From the NCBI GenBank assembly GCA_964486865.1, contig CAZAOZ010000001.1, positions 123,262-187,261 on the forward strand: DNA of 64,000 bases. The letters are read 5' to 3'. Positions 50,621 to 59,356 of this stretch are shown here, piece after piece; within the stretch, counting starts at the first letter, position 1, and each line of letters opens with the position of its first letter. The DNA is from Ga0077527 sp964486865 (lineage in GTDB: Bacteria > Pseudomonadota > Gammaproteobacteria > Burkholderiales > SG8-41). The position numbers and the translations under genes are program-made. The notes beneath the pieces are model-generated. The model worked only from the letters and a program-made list of their open reading frames with translations. It made no database searches and had not been told where the DNA came from.

Positions 50621-52876
50621 TTATTTCACACGCATGCCGGGCTGTGCGCCGGAATCCGGCGACAGCAGGTACAGGCCGGGGGCATCGCCGCTGGCGGCCA
50701 GCACCATGCCCTCGGACATGCCGAACTTCATTTTACGCGGCGCGAGATTGGCGACCACGACGGTGAGCCTGCCGACCAGCGCCGCCGGGTCGTAGGCGGA
50801 CTTGATGCCGGCGAATACCTGTCTGGTGCCCAGCGCGCCCACGTCCAGCGTCAGCTTCAGCAGCTTGTCGGCGCCTTCGACGTGTTCGGCCGTTGTGATT
50901 TTGGCGATGCGCAGGTCGATCTTGGTGAAGTCGTCAATCGATATGGTCGCTGCGCCAGCAGCGACGTTCGCCCCCTCTCCCGTGACGGGAGAGGGCTGGG
51001 GAAAGGGTGGAATCTGCGTATTCACTGAGCCTCCTGCTTTCTTGATGGCGTGCGCCTGATGCTCGGCATGGCGCTGCTGCGAGTGCGGCGCCGGTGTGGT
51101 CGGTTTGAGGCTTTCCTTGTTGGCGGCGACCAAGGCTTCGATCTGCTTGGGATCGACGCGGGTCATGAGGTGTTTATAGGTATTTATCTGATGTCCTTCT
51201 GCCATCGTGGACAGGGGGTTATCCCATGCCAGATCCGACCATACGAGTGGTTTAGGTAATGCAAGAAATTTTTCCGCAGCTTGTGTCAGCGTAGGAACGA
51301 TTGGTTTAAGTGCAACTGTAAGTAACCGGAAACCTTCGAGGGCGACACTACACGCATCATGGAGCTTTACTCTCGCGGCGCCTTTTTCTTCGTGGCCGAG
51401 AGAATCATTTCCCAGTTTTTTGGCTTCTTCCCACGGACGTTGTTTATCCCAATATTCGTTCAGAAAATCAGCGGCCCCCATAATGAATCGAACAGCTCGA
51501 CCATATTCTCGTGACTCCATGGCAGGGCCGACGTGATTCAAATGGTTTTCTCTGAGTTCGAGTAAGGTTTGATAAAGGATTGGTTCTTTCTCTCCAAAAA
51601 TCAATGTACCAATCCGGCCTTGGAAGTGCGTGTGCAGAAATCCGGCTGCCCGACTCGCAATATTCACATACTTGCCTACCAAATCACTGTTTACCCGCGC
51701 CACAAAGTCATCGAGATTCATGTCGATGTCTTCCATGGTCGAATTCAGCTTGGCGGCATAGTAGTAGCGCAGCCACTCCGGATTCAGACCCTGCTGGATG
51801 TAGCTCTCGGCGGTGATGAAAGTGCCGCGCGACTTGGACATTTTTTCGCCGTTCACCGTCAGGAAGCCGTGGGCGTACACCTTCGACGGCGTGCGGTAGC
51901 CGGCATATTGCAGCATCGCCGGCCAGAACAGCGCGTGGAAATAGAGGATGTCCTTGCCGATGAAATGCACCAGCTCGGTATCGCCGCCGGGTTTTAAAAA
52001 CGCATCGGCGTCGATGTTGTTTCCGGCAACCTGTTGTTTTTTAACATAATTCAGGAAGCTGCCGAAGTAGCCCACCGGCGCGTCCAGCCATACGTAGAAG
52101 AATTTTTTGCCGTCGGTGCCGGGAATCGGAAAGCCGAAGTACGGCGCGTCGCGCGAAATGTCCCAGTCGGAGAGTTTCGACTCGCCGGCTGCGCCCAGCC
52201 ATTCCTTCATCTTGTTGGCGGCTTCGGCCTGCAGGTGCGCATGTTCGTTTACGCCCTGCGTGTAGCCGCGCAGGAATTCCTCGCAGCGCTGATCCGACAG
52301 CCTGAAAAAGAAATGCTCGGACGCCTTGCGCACGGGCGCGGCGCCCGACACGGTTGAATACGCATTCTTCAGATCGGTAGGCGCATAAGTCGCGCCGCAG
52401 ACTTCGCAGGAATCGCCGTACTGGTCCTTCGCACCGCACTTGGGGCATTCGCCCTTGATGTAGCGGTCGGGCAGGAACATCTGCTTCACCGGGTCGTAGA
52501 ACTGCTCGACCGGGCGCGTGGCGATCAGATCCGCCGCTTTGAGTTTGCCGTAGATATCGGCGCACAGCGCCTCGTTCTCCGGCGAATCGGTGGTGTAGAA
52601 GTTGTCAAAGTCCACGCCGAAACTCTTGAAGTCGCGGTCGTGCTCGTGCCACACGCGGTCGATCAACTGTTTGGGCGTGATGCCCTCGGCATTCGCGCGC
52701 AGCATGACCGGCGTGCCGTGGGTGTCGTCGGCGCCGACGTAGTGGACCTCATGACCCTGCATGCGCTGGAACCGCACCCAGATGTCGGTCTGGATGTACT
52801 CGACCAGATGGCCGAGATGGATCGCGCCATTGGCATACGGCAGCGCCGAGGTGACGAGGATGCGTCGGTGTGACAT
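50621..52876 (-). CDS. metG: Methionyl-tRNA synthetase with C-terminal tRNA-binding domain
   Basis: A 751-residue class I synthetase. HIGH-like motif PYANGAIHLGHL, zinc knuckle CPKCGAKDQYGDSCEVCG, KMSKSRGT, and a C-terminal EMAP/Trbp111-like domain (IDDFTKIDLRIAKI, VFAGIKSAYDP, NLAPRKMKFGMSEGM). Two oddities: residues 623-636 (PPFPQPSPVTGEGA) are the translation of a CCCTCTCCC-type repeat in the linker before the tRNA-binding domain, and the anticodon-binding part (about residues 385-568, bases 51170-51720) is visibly more AT-rich than the rest. The frame stays open through both. Confidence 0.96.
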   Translation of the reverse strand: MSHRRILVTSALPYANGAIHLGHLVEYIQTDIWVRFQRMQGHEVHYVGADDTHGTPVMLRANAEGITPKQLIDRVWHEHDRDFKSFGVDFDNFYTTDSPENEALCADIYGKLKAADLIATRPVEQFYDPVKQMFLPDRYIKGECPKCGAKDQYGDSCEVCGATYAPTDLKNAYSTVSGAAPVRKASEHFFFRLSDQRCEEFLRGYTQGVNEHAHLQAEAANKMKEWLGAAGESKLSDWDISRDAPYFGFPIPGTDGKKFFYVWLDAPVGYFGSFLNYVKKQQVAGNNIDADAFLKPGGDTELVHFIGKDILYFHALFWPAMLQYAGYRTPSKVYAHGFLTVNGEKMSKSRGTFITAESYIQQGLNPEWLRYYYAAKLNSTMEDIDMNLDDFVARVNSDLVGKYVNIASRAAGFLHTHFQGRIGTLIFGEKEPILYQTLLELRENHLNHVGPAMESREYGRAVRFIMGAADFLNEYWDKQRPWEEAKKLGNDSLGHEEKGAARVKLHDACSVALEGFRLLTVALKPIVPTLTQAAEKFLALPKPLVWSDLAWDNPLSTMAEGHQINTYKHLMTRVDPKQIEALVAANKESLKPTTPAPHSQQRHAEHQAHAIKKAGGSVNTQIPPFPQPSPVTGEGANVAAGAATISIDDFTKIDLRIAKITTAEHVEGADKLLKLTLDVGALGTRQVFAGIKSAYDPAALVGRLTVVVANLAPRKMKFGMSEGMVLAASGDAPGLYLLSPDSGAQPGMRVK
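50971..51010. repeat. CCCTCTCCC-type hairpin repeat inside the metG coding region
   Basis: CCCCCTCTCCCGTGACGGGA followed by GAGGGCTGGGG forms a hairpin of the kind otherwise found between genes in this window (28911, 37508, 58745, 61768). Here it lies in the metG linker and is translated in frame as PPFPQPSPVTGEG. Confidence 0.8.
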
Positions 52877-53020
52877 GGATTAAGGGGGGGAGTGAAGCTA
52901 AAGGATTGAATTGTAACAAACATTTCAAAACCCCCCGGTCTGCCGGCAGGGGCTGGACAGGGCCGCGGGATGCATCGGGCCGCCAAAGGCAAAAAAACCT
53001 TTGCCGGCATGGGGTTGTGG

Positions 53021-53049
53021 TTGGTTTGGGGGGGTGATGCCGCTACAAT
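53021..53049 (+). promoter_or_regulatory. Sigma-70-like promoter of the apbC/mrp gene
   Basis: TTGGTT, 17 bases, TACAAT; the -10 hexamer ends 36 bases before the ATG at 53086. Spacing is ideal and both hexamers are near consensus. Confidence 0.6.
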
Positions 53050-53085
53050 CGCGGCCTTACCACGCACACCGACGGAACCTGAACC

Positions 53086-54174
53086 ATGGCCATCACCGAG
53101 CAGGACGTACAAACCGCATTGAAGCAGTTGACCGATCCGAACACGAAAACCGATTACGTGACGGGCAAGGCGGCCAAAAATATCAAGATCGACGGCAACA
53201 ATGTGGCGCTCGACATCCTGCTGGGCTATCCGTCGAAAAGCCAGATCGAGCCGCTGCGCAGGGAAATCACCGCCAAGCTGAAAACGCTGCCCGGCGTGGG
53301 CAGCGTCAATGTCAACGTGACCACGAAAATCGTTTCGCACGCGGTGCAGCGCGGCGTGAAACTGATTCCCGGCGTGAAGAACATCATTGCCATCGCCTCC
53401 GGCAAGGGCGGCGTCGGCAAGAGCACCACCGCAGTGAATCTGGCGCTGGCGCTGGCCGCGGAAGGGGCGAGCGTCGGCGTGCTCGATGCCGACATCTACG
53501 GCCCGTCGCAGCCGATGATGCTGGGCATCGCCGGCCGCCCGGAGTCGAAGGACGGCAAGTCGCTGGAGCCGATGGAGGCCCACGGCCTGCAGGCGATGTC
53601 GATCGGCTTCCTGATCGACACCGAAACGCCGATGGTGTGGCGCGGTCCGATGGTGACCCAGGCTTTGGAGCAGTTGCTGAATGAAACCAAATGGCGCGAC
53701 ATCGATTACCTGATCGTCGATCTGCCGCCGGGCACGGGCGACATCCAGTTGACGCTGGCGCAGCGTGTGCCGGTCACCGGCGCGGTGATCGTCACCACGC
53801 CGCAGGACATCGCGCTGATCGACGCGCGCAAGGGCCTGAAGATGTTCGAAAAGGTCGGCATCCCGATTCTCGGCATCGTCGAGAACATGTCGCTGCACAT
53901 CTGCACGAAGTGCGGCCATGAAGAACATATTTTCGGCGAAGGCGGCGGCGCCCGCATGGGGGCCGATTACAACGTCGAGCTGCTGGGGTCGTTGCCGCTG
54001 GACATGCGTATCCGCCAGCAGGCGGATTCCGGCAAGCCGACGGTGGTGGTGGATCCGGACGGCCGTATTGCCGAGATCTATCGCCAGATCGCCAGGCGCG
54101 TCGCGGTGAAAATTGCCGAAAAGCAGCAGGACCATTCGGCGGCATTTCCGAAAATCGTCGTCAAGAACACCTGA
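53086..54174 (+). CDS. apbC: Mrp/ApbC family iron-sulfur cluster carrier ATPase
   Basis: A 362-residue ParA-like ATPase. An N-terminal DUF59 domain (residues 1-90) precedes the deviant Walker A SGKGGVGKSTTAVNLALAL. Then come DADIYGPSQPMMLG, DLPPGTGDIQLTL and the C-terminal CTKCG pair (CxxC) that binds a bridging [4Fe-4S] cluster at the dimer interface. It transfers clusters to apo-proteins. A good promoter lies at 53021-53049. Confidence 0.95.
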   Translation: MAITEQDVQTALKQLTDPNTKTDYVTGKAAKNIKIDGNNVALDILLGYPSKSQIEPLRREITAKLKTLPGVGSVNVNVTTKIVSHAVQRGVKLIPGVKNIIAIASGKGGVGKSTTAVNLALALAAEGASVGVLDADIYGPSQPMMLGIAGRPESKDGKSLEPMEAHGLQAMSIGFLIDTETPMVWRGPMVTQALEQLLNETKWRDIDYLIVDLPPGTGDIQLTLAQRVPVTGAVIVTTPQDIALIDARKGLKMFEKVGIPILGIVENMSLHICTKCGHEEHIFGEGGGARMGADYNVELLGSLPLDMRIRQQADSGKPTVVVDPDGRIAEIYRQIARRVAVKIAEKQQDHSAAFPKIVVKNT

Positions 54175-54251
54175 TGCACCTGACGGGCTGTTCCGGCGGC
54201 CCCGGAAAACCCTTCCGCAGTTGCGGGATTCAGTCTTAATATAGGCACACC

Positions 54252-56501
54252 ATGCGCTTTCGTTTTCCGATCATCATCATCGACGAGGACTTTCGCTCGG
54301 AAAACACGAGCGGCCTGGGCATCCGCGCGCTGGTCAAGGCGATCGAGGAGGAGGGCATGGAAGTGCTCGGGGTCACCAGTTACGGCGACCTGTCTTCCTT
54401 CGCGCAGCAGCAGTCGCGCGCTTCGGCGTTCATCCTGTCGGTCGATGACGAAGATTTTTCGGATCTGGAACTCGAATCGACCATCAACGATCTGCGCACT
54501 TTCGTCAAGGCGATCCGTTTCCGCAACGCTGAGATCCCGATTTTTCTCTACGGCGAGACACACACTTCGCGGCACATCCCGAACGACGTGCTGCGCGAGC
54601 TGCACGGCTTCATTCACATGTTCGAGGACACGCCGGAGTTCGTCGCGCGCTACATCGTGCGCGAGTCGCGCACCTACCTCGACAGCCTGGCGCCGCCGTT
54701 TTTCCGCGCGCTGACCCATTACGCGCAGGACGGTTCGTACTCATGGCACTGCCCCGGGCATTCCGGCGGCGTGGCCTTCCTGAAAAGCCCGGTGGGGCAG
54801 ATGTTCCACCAGTTCTTCGGCGAGAACCTGCTCCGGGCCGACGTCTGCAATGCGGTGGACGAACTGGGCCAGCTGCTCGACCACTCGGGGCCGGTGGCGG
54901 CGTCCGAGCGCAATGCCGCGCGCATTTTCAACTGCGACCACCTGTTCTTTGTCACCAACGGCACCTCGACGTCGAACAAGATGGTGTGGCATTCGACGGT
55001 GGCGCCGGGCGACGTGGTGATCGTCGACCGCAACTGCCACAAGTCGATCCTGCACGCGATCACCATGACCGGCGCGGTGCCGGTGTTCCTGATGCCGACC
55101 CGCAACCACTTCGGCATCATCGGGCCGATCCCGCTCGAGGAATTCCGCTGGGAGAACATCGAGAAAAAAATCCGCGCCAATCCGTTCGCGGCCAAATCAG
55201 TATCAAAGTCCAAGCCGCGCGTGCTGACCATCACCCAGAGCACTTACGACGGGATTCTCTATAACGTCGATACCATCAAGGAAATGCTCGACGGCAAGGT
55301 CGATACGCTGCATTTCGACGAGGCCTGGCTGCCGCACGCGACTTTCCACAAGTTCTATCACGGCATGCATGCCATCGGCCGCGACCGGCCGCGGACCAAA
55401 GAGTCGGTGGTGTTCTCGACGCAATCGACGCACAAGCTGCTCGCCGGCCTGTCGCAGGCATCACAGATCCTGGTGCAGGACAGCGAGACGCGCAAACTCG
55501 ACTACGACACCTTCAACGAAGCCTACCTGATGCACACTTCGACCAGTCCCCAGTACGCGATCATCGCGTCCTGCGACGTGGCGGCGGCGATGATGGAGCC
55601 GCCGGGCGGCACCGCGCTGGTCGAGGAGTCCATCCACGAGGCGCTGGATTTCCGCCGCGCGATGCGCAAGGTCGATGCCGAATTCGGCAAGGACTGGTGG
55701 TTCAAGGTATGGGGGCCGGAGCGGCTCGCCGCCGAAGGCATCGGCAACCGCGATGACTGGATGCTGCGCGCCTCCGAGCGCTGGCACGGCTTCGGCGATC
55801 TCGCGCCGGGCTTCAACATGCTCGATCCGATCAAGGCCACGGTGATCACGCCGGGGCTCGATGTCACCGGCAAGTTCGCCAAAAGCGGCATTCCGGCGGC
55901 GGTGGTCACCAAGTATCTGGCCGAGCACGGCATCATCGTCGAGAAGACCGGGCTTAATTCGTTTTTCATCATGTTCACCATCGGCATCACCAAGGGCCGC
56001 TGGAACACGATGGTCACGGAACTGCAGCAGTTCAAGGATGATTACGACAACAACCGGCCGCTGTGGCGCGTGTTGCCGGAATTCATCGCCAAACATCCGC
56101 TCTACGAGAAAATCGGCCTCAAGGATCTGTGCGACCAGATCCACGGCGTCTACAAGGCGAACGACATCGCGCGGCTGACCACGGAAATGTATCTGTCGGA
56201 CATGCAGCCGGCGATGCCGCCCGCGGAAGCCTGGGCGCGCATGGCGCATCGCAAGATCGAGCGCGTCGAGATCGACAAGCTCGAAGGCCGCGTCACCAGC
56301 GTGCTGCTGACGCCGTATCCTCCGGGCATACCGCTGCTTATTCCGGGCGAGCGCTTCAACAGCACCATCGTGCGCTACCTGCAGTTCGCGCGCACCTTCA
56401 ACCAGCAGTTCCCCGGTTTCGAAAGCGATATCCACGGTCTGGTGACCGGCAACGGCGACGGGAAGTCGCGTTACTTCGTCGATTGCGTCATTGACGATTG
56501 A
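54252..56501 (+). CDS. Orn/Lys/Arg decarboxylase (fold type I PLP)
   Basis: A 749-residue decarboxylase of the inducible Orn/Lys/Arg family. The N-terminal wing (response-regulator-like, residues 1-130) is followed by the PLP domain, with HCPGHSGG, FVTNGTSTSNKMV, DEAWLPHATFH and the PLP lysine K395 in QSTHKLLAGLSQAS. The C-terminal domain ends near DCVIDD. It converts a basic amino acid to a diamine or agmatine. Arginine is plausible from the length, but the exact substrate cannot be fixed. Confidence 0.92.
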   Translation: MRFRFPIIIIDEDFRSENTSGLGIRALVKAIEEEGMEVLGVTSYGDLSSFAQQQSRASAFILSVDDEDFSDLELESTINDLRTFVKAIRFRNAEIPIFLYGETHTSRHIPNDVLRELHGFIHMFEDTPEFVARYIVRESRTYLDSLAPPFFRALTHYAQDGSYSWHCPGHSGGVAFLKSPVGQMFHQFFGENLLRADVCNAVDELGQLLDHSGPVAASERNAARIFNCDHLFFVTNGTSTSNKMVWHSTVAPGDVVIVDRNCHKSILHAITMTGAVPVFLMPTRNHFGIIGPIPLEEFRWENIEKKIRANPFAAKSVSKSKPRVLTITQSTYDGILYNVDTIKEMLDGKVDTLHFDEAWLPHATFHKFYHGMHAIGRDRPRTKESVVFSTQSTHKLLAGLSQASQILVQDSETRKLDYDTFNEAYLMHTSTSPQYAIIASCDVAAAMMEPPGGTALVEESIHEALDFRRAMRKVDAEFGKDWWFKVWGPERLAAEGIGNRDDWMLRASERWHGFGDLAPGFNMLDPIKATVITPGLDVTGKFAKSGIPAAVVTKYLAEHGIIVEKTGLNSFFIMFTIGITKGRWNTMVTELQQFKDDYDNNRPLWRVLPEFIAKHPLYEKIGLKDLCDQIHGVYKANDIARLTTEMYLSDMQPAMPPAEAWARMAHRKIERVEIDKLEGRVTSVLLTPYPPGIPLLIPGERFNSTIVRYLQFARTFNQQFPGFESDIHGLVTGNGDGKSRYFVDCVIDD

Positions 56502-56576
56502 TACGGATCGTCTGTAAGTAACCTGTTGTTTTATTGATATTTCAGGATTCCGCGGCTGACGGGGAGACGCTGCACG

Positions 56577-57929
56577 ATGCATCCGCTGGCGCATACCGCT
56601 GTGCCCCTCAGCACATTGCCGGGCGTCATCTGGCCGGCGGTGCCCACGGTCAATGCCGCGCGCATGCTGGCGCTGCAATACCAGTTTGAACAGACGCAGT
56701 GGTGGCCGCCGGAACAGATCGCCGCGCTGCAGTTGCAGCAGTTCCGCCAGGTGTACGCGCACGCGCTGGCCACAGTGCCGTTTTACCGGCAGCGGCCGGC
56801 GGGCCGGGCCGCGGCCGAGGTCACGGACTGGAATTGTTATCGCGAACTGCCGGTCATCACCCGCAGCACCGTGCAGCAGGCGGGCGATGCCATGCACAGT
56901 AACGCGCCGCCGCGTGAACACGGCGCGCTGACCCGTACCGAATCCTCCGGCTCATCCGGCGCGCCGCTGGTGACGCCGGGCACGCAGTGGACGCAGCTCA
57001 TGTGGCAGGCGCTGCTGCTGCGGGAGCATCTGTGGCACGGGCGCGACCTGCGCGGCAAGCTGGCCGCGATCCGCAGCAAGACCACGGCGGCAAGTTTCCC
57101 GGCGTGGGGTCCCGCCACTGCGGCGTTTGTCACCGGGCCCTCGGTGGTGCGCGACCTGTCGGCGGATCTCGACGAGCAGTTGCAATGGCTCGCGCGCGAG
57201 GATCCCGATTACCTGATGTCCTATGCCACCAATGCGCAGGCGCTGGCGGCGCGCAGCCTGGAGCTGGGCCTGCGCCTGCCGCGGCTGAAGCAGGTGCGCA
57301 CTTACGGCGAGATGCTGCGCCCGGAAGCGCGCGGCGTCGTGCGCGAAGCCTGGGGCGTGGAGATTGCCGACAGCTACAGCGCCGAAGAGCTGGGCTACAT
57401 CGCGCTGCAGTGCCCGGAGGGCGGGCGGTATCACGTGCAGGCGGAGAGCCTGATCGCCGAAGTGCTGAAGCCGGATGGCGCGCCGTGTTTGCCTGGAGAA
57501 ACCGGGCAGGTGGTGGTAACCACGCTGCACAACTTTGCGATGCCGCTGATCCGTTATGCCAGCGGCGATTTTGCTGAAGTCGCCGGGCCCTGCGCCTGCG
57601 GCCGCGGCCTGCCGGCGCTGCGGCGCATCGTCGGTCGCCAGCGCAACATGCTGGTGCGTCCCGATGGCGTGCAGCACTGGCCGAGCTTCCCGTCGGAAGC
57701 GTGGCGGGAGATCGCGCCGGTGATGCAGATTCAACTGGTGCAGGACGCAGCGGATCACGTGCTCGCCAGGGTCGTGGCGCCGCGCGAAATCTCCGCGGAG
57801 GAGCAGGCGCGGTTCATCGCCGCGTTGCAGGGCTGTCTGGGCTGGCCGTTCCGCATCACGCTCGCGCGCGTGGATGCGATTGCGCGCGGGGCGGGCGGCA
57901 AGTACGAGGATTTTGTGTCGCTGCTATAA
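56577..57929 (+). CDS. PaaK-like phenylacetate-CoA ligase family protein
   Basis: A 450-residue adenylate-forming enzyme. The phosphate loop is TESSGSSGAPL; an ATP-site motif is in EIADSYSAEELG; the hinge aspartate lies in RYASGDFAEV, followed by CACGRGLPALRRIVGRQRN and a C-terminal lysine in GAGGKYEDF. The fold matches PaaK/CapK-type ligases that activate aryl or acyl acids as AMP esters. Not next to a phenylacetate operon here. The start at 56577 is the first ATG after the AT-rich motif at 56519. Confidence 0.83.
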   Translation: MHPLAHTAVPLSTLPGVIWPAVPTVNAARMLALQYQFEQTQWWPPEQIAALQLQQFRQVYAHALATVPFYRQRPAGRAAAEVTDWNCYRELPVITRSTVQQAGDAMHSNAPPREHGALTRTESSGSSGAPLVTPGTQWTQLMWQALLLREHLWHGRDLRGKLAAIRSKTTAASFPAWGPATAAFVTGPSVVRDLSADLDEQLQWLAREDPDYLMSYATNAQALAARSLELGLRLPRLKQVRTYGEMLRPEARGVVREAWGVEIADSYSAEELGYIALQCPEGGRYHVQAESLIAEVLKPDGAPCLPGETGQVVVTTLHNFAMPLIRYASGDFAEVAGPCACGRGLPALRRIVGRQRNMLVRPDGVQHWPSFPSEAWREIAPVMQIQLVQDAADHVLARVVAPREISAEEQARFIAALQGCLGWPFRITLARVDAIARGAGGKYEDFVSLL

Positions 57930-57934
57930 ACCCA

Positions 57935-58027
57935 GTGAGGAATGGGGAGTGAGGATTGAGGATTGAGGAGTGAGGATTGAGGAGTGAGGAGTGAGGATTG
58001 AGGAGTGAGGATTGAGGGGTGAGGAGC
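57935..58027. repeat. Tandem repeat of GAGGATTGAGGAGT type, about 90 bp
   Basis: About six imperfect 14-base units (GAGGATTGAGGAGT and variants) run head to tail between the ligase gene and the Sel1 gene. Same unit type as at 42141-42192 and 59313-59341. It is non-coding. Confidence 0.85.
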
Positions 58028-58068
58028 GGCGCCCAGAGCCCCGTAGTCCTGATCCCGCTCCGCACTCA

Positions 58069-58737
58069 TCACTGTAGTCTCTTGACTTGCTCCATCCACG
58101 CCGCGGCCTGCGCGTCGGCCTGGTTCTTCTGCGTCTCTGGCAGGCCGGCGGCCACTCCGGCCAGATTCTGCAGCGCACGTTCATCACCCTGCAGCGCCGC
58201 CACCTTGACCCAGTAGTAGGCTTCCTGCGGATTGCGTGCTACGCCGCGGCCTTCGTGCAGCAGCAGTCCCAGGTTGTACTGGGCCTGGACGTGGCCGCGG
58301 CGCGCGGCTTCGCGGAACCAGCGTGCGGCGCGCGCGTGGTCCACCGCGACGCCTTCGCCCTGCGCATAGGTCAGGCCGAGGTTGTATTGCGCACCGGGAT
58401 CATTCTGCACGGCGGCGAAGTTCCACCAGCGGTGCGCTTCGGCAAGATTTTTTGCGACACCATAGCCGCGTGCGTACATCAGGCCGAGACTGGTCTGGGC
58501 GCGGGCATCGCCCTGTCTGGCGAGCCGGCGGAACCAGTCCGCGGCCTTGGCGTAATCCTGTTCAATGCCTTCGCGCCCGGCGTAATAGCTCTCGGCCAGC
58601 ACGCGCATCGCCGTGCGGTCGCCGGCTTCGGCGCGCTGCGTCAGGTCGTCGATGGTGATATTGGGCGCGGCGGCGTGCACGGCCGCCATGGTGACGGCGA
58701 ACAGCAGCACAACGAGTTTGATCAAGAGCGAGCGCAA
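58069..58737 (-). CDS. Exported Sel1-repeat protein
   Basis: A 222-residue protein with a signal peptide (MRSLLIKLVVLLFAVTMAAVHA) and four Sel1-like repeats, for example ARAQTSLGLMYARGYGVAKNLAEAHRWW and VQAQYNLGLLLHEGRGVARNPQEAYYW. Sel1 repeats mediate protein-protein contacts. It is likely periplasmic; the partner is unknown. It is downstream of folA but separated by hairpins. Confidence 0.88.
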   Translation of the reverse strand: MRSLLIKLVVLLFAVTMAAVHAAAPNITIDDLTQRAEAGDRTAMRVLAESYYAGREGIEQDYAKAADWFRRLARQGDARAQTSLGLMYARGYGVAKNLAEAHRWWNFAAVQNDPGAQYNLGLTYAQGEGVAVDHARAARWFREAARRGHVQAQYNLGLLLHEGRGVARNPQEAYYWVKVAALQGDERALQNLAGVAAGLPETQKNQADAQAAAWMEQVKRLQ

Positions 58738-58744
58738 GCTGGAT

Positions 58745-58784
58745 CTCCCTCATCCCCGACCCTTCTCCCGAAGGGAGAAGGGAG
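58745..58784. repeat. CTCCCT/AGGGAG-type hairpin element
   Basis: CCCTTCTCCCG and AAGGGAGAAGGG arms form a hairpin, of the family of pyrimidine-rich intergenic elements seen at 28911, 37508, 50971 and 61768. It lies just upstream of the Sel1 gene. Confidence 0.65.
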
Positions 58785-58791
58785 ATATTTG

Positions 58792-58816
58792 GGAAAATGG
58801 CTATAAGCCATTTTCC
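58792..58816. terminator. Hairpin after folA, possible terminator
   Basis: An 11-bp perfect stem (GGAAAATGGCT with AGCCATTTTCC) with an ATA loop lies seven bases past the folA stop on the minus strand. There is no long T-tract. Confidence 0.45.
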
Positions 58817-58822
58817 GGAAGC

Positions 58823-59347
58823 TCAACGGCTGCCGCGGTCATGGATTTCAAAACGGTAGTCATGGGCATGGCGTTCGTCCCTGGCGAATTCGCGGGCGCT
58901 GTGGACGCGCCACTGCGCGGCATCAAGCGCCGGCATGTGCGTGTCGCCCTGCGGTTCGGCATCGACCACGGTCAGGTAAATCCGGTCGGCGACCGGTAGC
59001 GCCTCGCGGTACAGTTCGCCGCCGCCGATGATGAACACTTCGCTGTCGCCGGCACAGTAAGCAAGGGCTTCGTCCAGCGTGTGCGCGATCAGGGCGCCGG
59101 GCACTTTGTAATCCCGCTGGCGGGTGATGATGACCGTGGTGCGCCCCGGCAGCAGCCGGTTGATCGATTCATAAGTCTTGCGGCCCATGATGATGTGATG
59201 GCCCATGGTTACTGACTTGAACAACTGCAGTTCATTGGGGAGGCGCCAGGGGATTTTGCCGTCGGCGCCGATCACCCGGTTTTTCGCCATGGCCACGATC
59301 AGTGAAAGGCGGGGGTGAGGATTGCGGATTGAGGATTGAGTGGTCAC
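58823..59347 (-). CDS. folA: Dihydrofolate reductase
   Basis: A 174-residue enzyme that reduces dihydrofolate to tetrahydrofolate, replenishing what ThyA oxidises. The motifs are LSLIVAMAKNRVIGADGKIPWRLP, MGHHIIMGRKTYESI, and FIIGGGELYREAL. The start is a GTG at 59347 with AGGA upstream. Residues 2-13 (TTQSSIRNPHPR) are encoded by a GAGGATTG-type repeat and extend beyond the usual DHFR start. The gene begins nine bases after thyA. Confidence 0.95.
   Translation of the reverse strand: MTTQSSIRNPHPRLSLIVAMAKNRVIGADGKIPWRLPNELQLFKSVTMGHHIIMGRKTYESINRLLPGRTTVIITRQRDYKVPGALIAHTLDEALAYCAGDSEVFIIGGGELYREALPVADRIYLTVVDAEPQGDTHMPALDAAQWRVHSAREFARDERHAHDYRFEIHDRGSR
59313..59341. repeat. GAGGATTGAGGATTG repeat overlapping the folA start
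   Basis: Three to four units related to GAGGATTG are present and encode the N-terminal extension of DHFR. Same unit type as at 57935 and 42141. Confidence 0.65.
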
Positions 59348-59356
59348 AACGCAATC

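Noticed and set aside
57935..58027. CRISPR array
   Set aside because: Units are contiguous 14-base tandem repeats with no unique spacers, and no cas genes are present.
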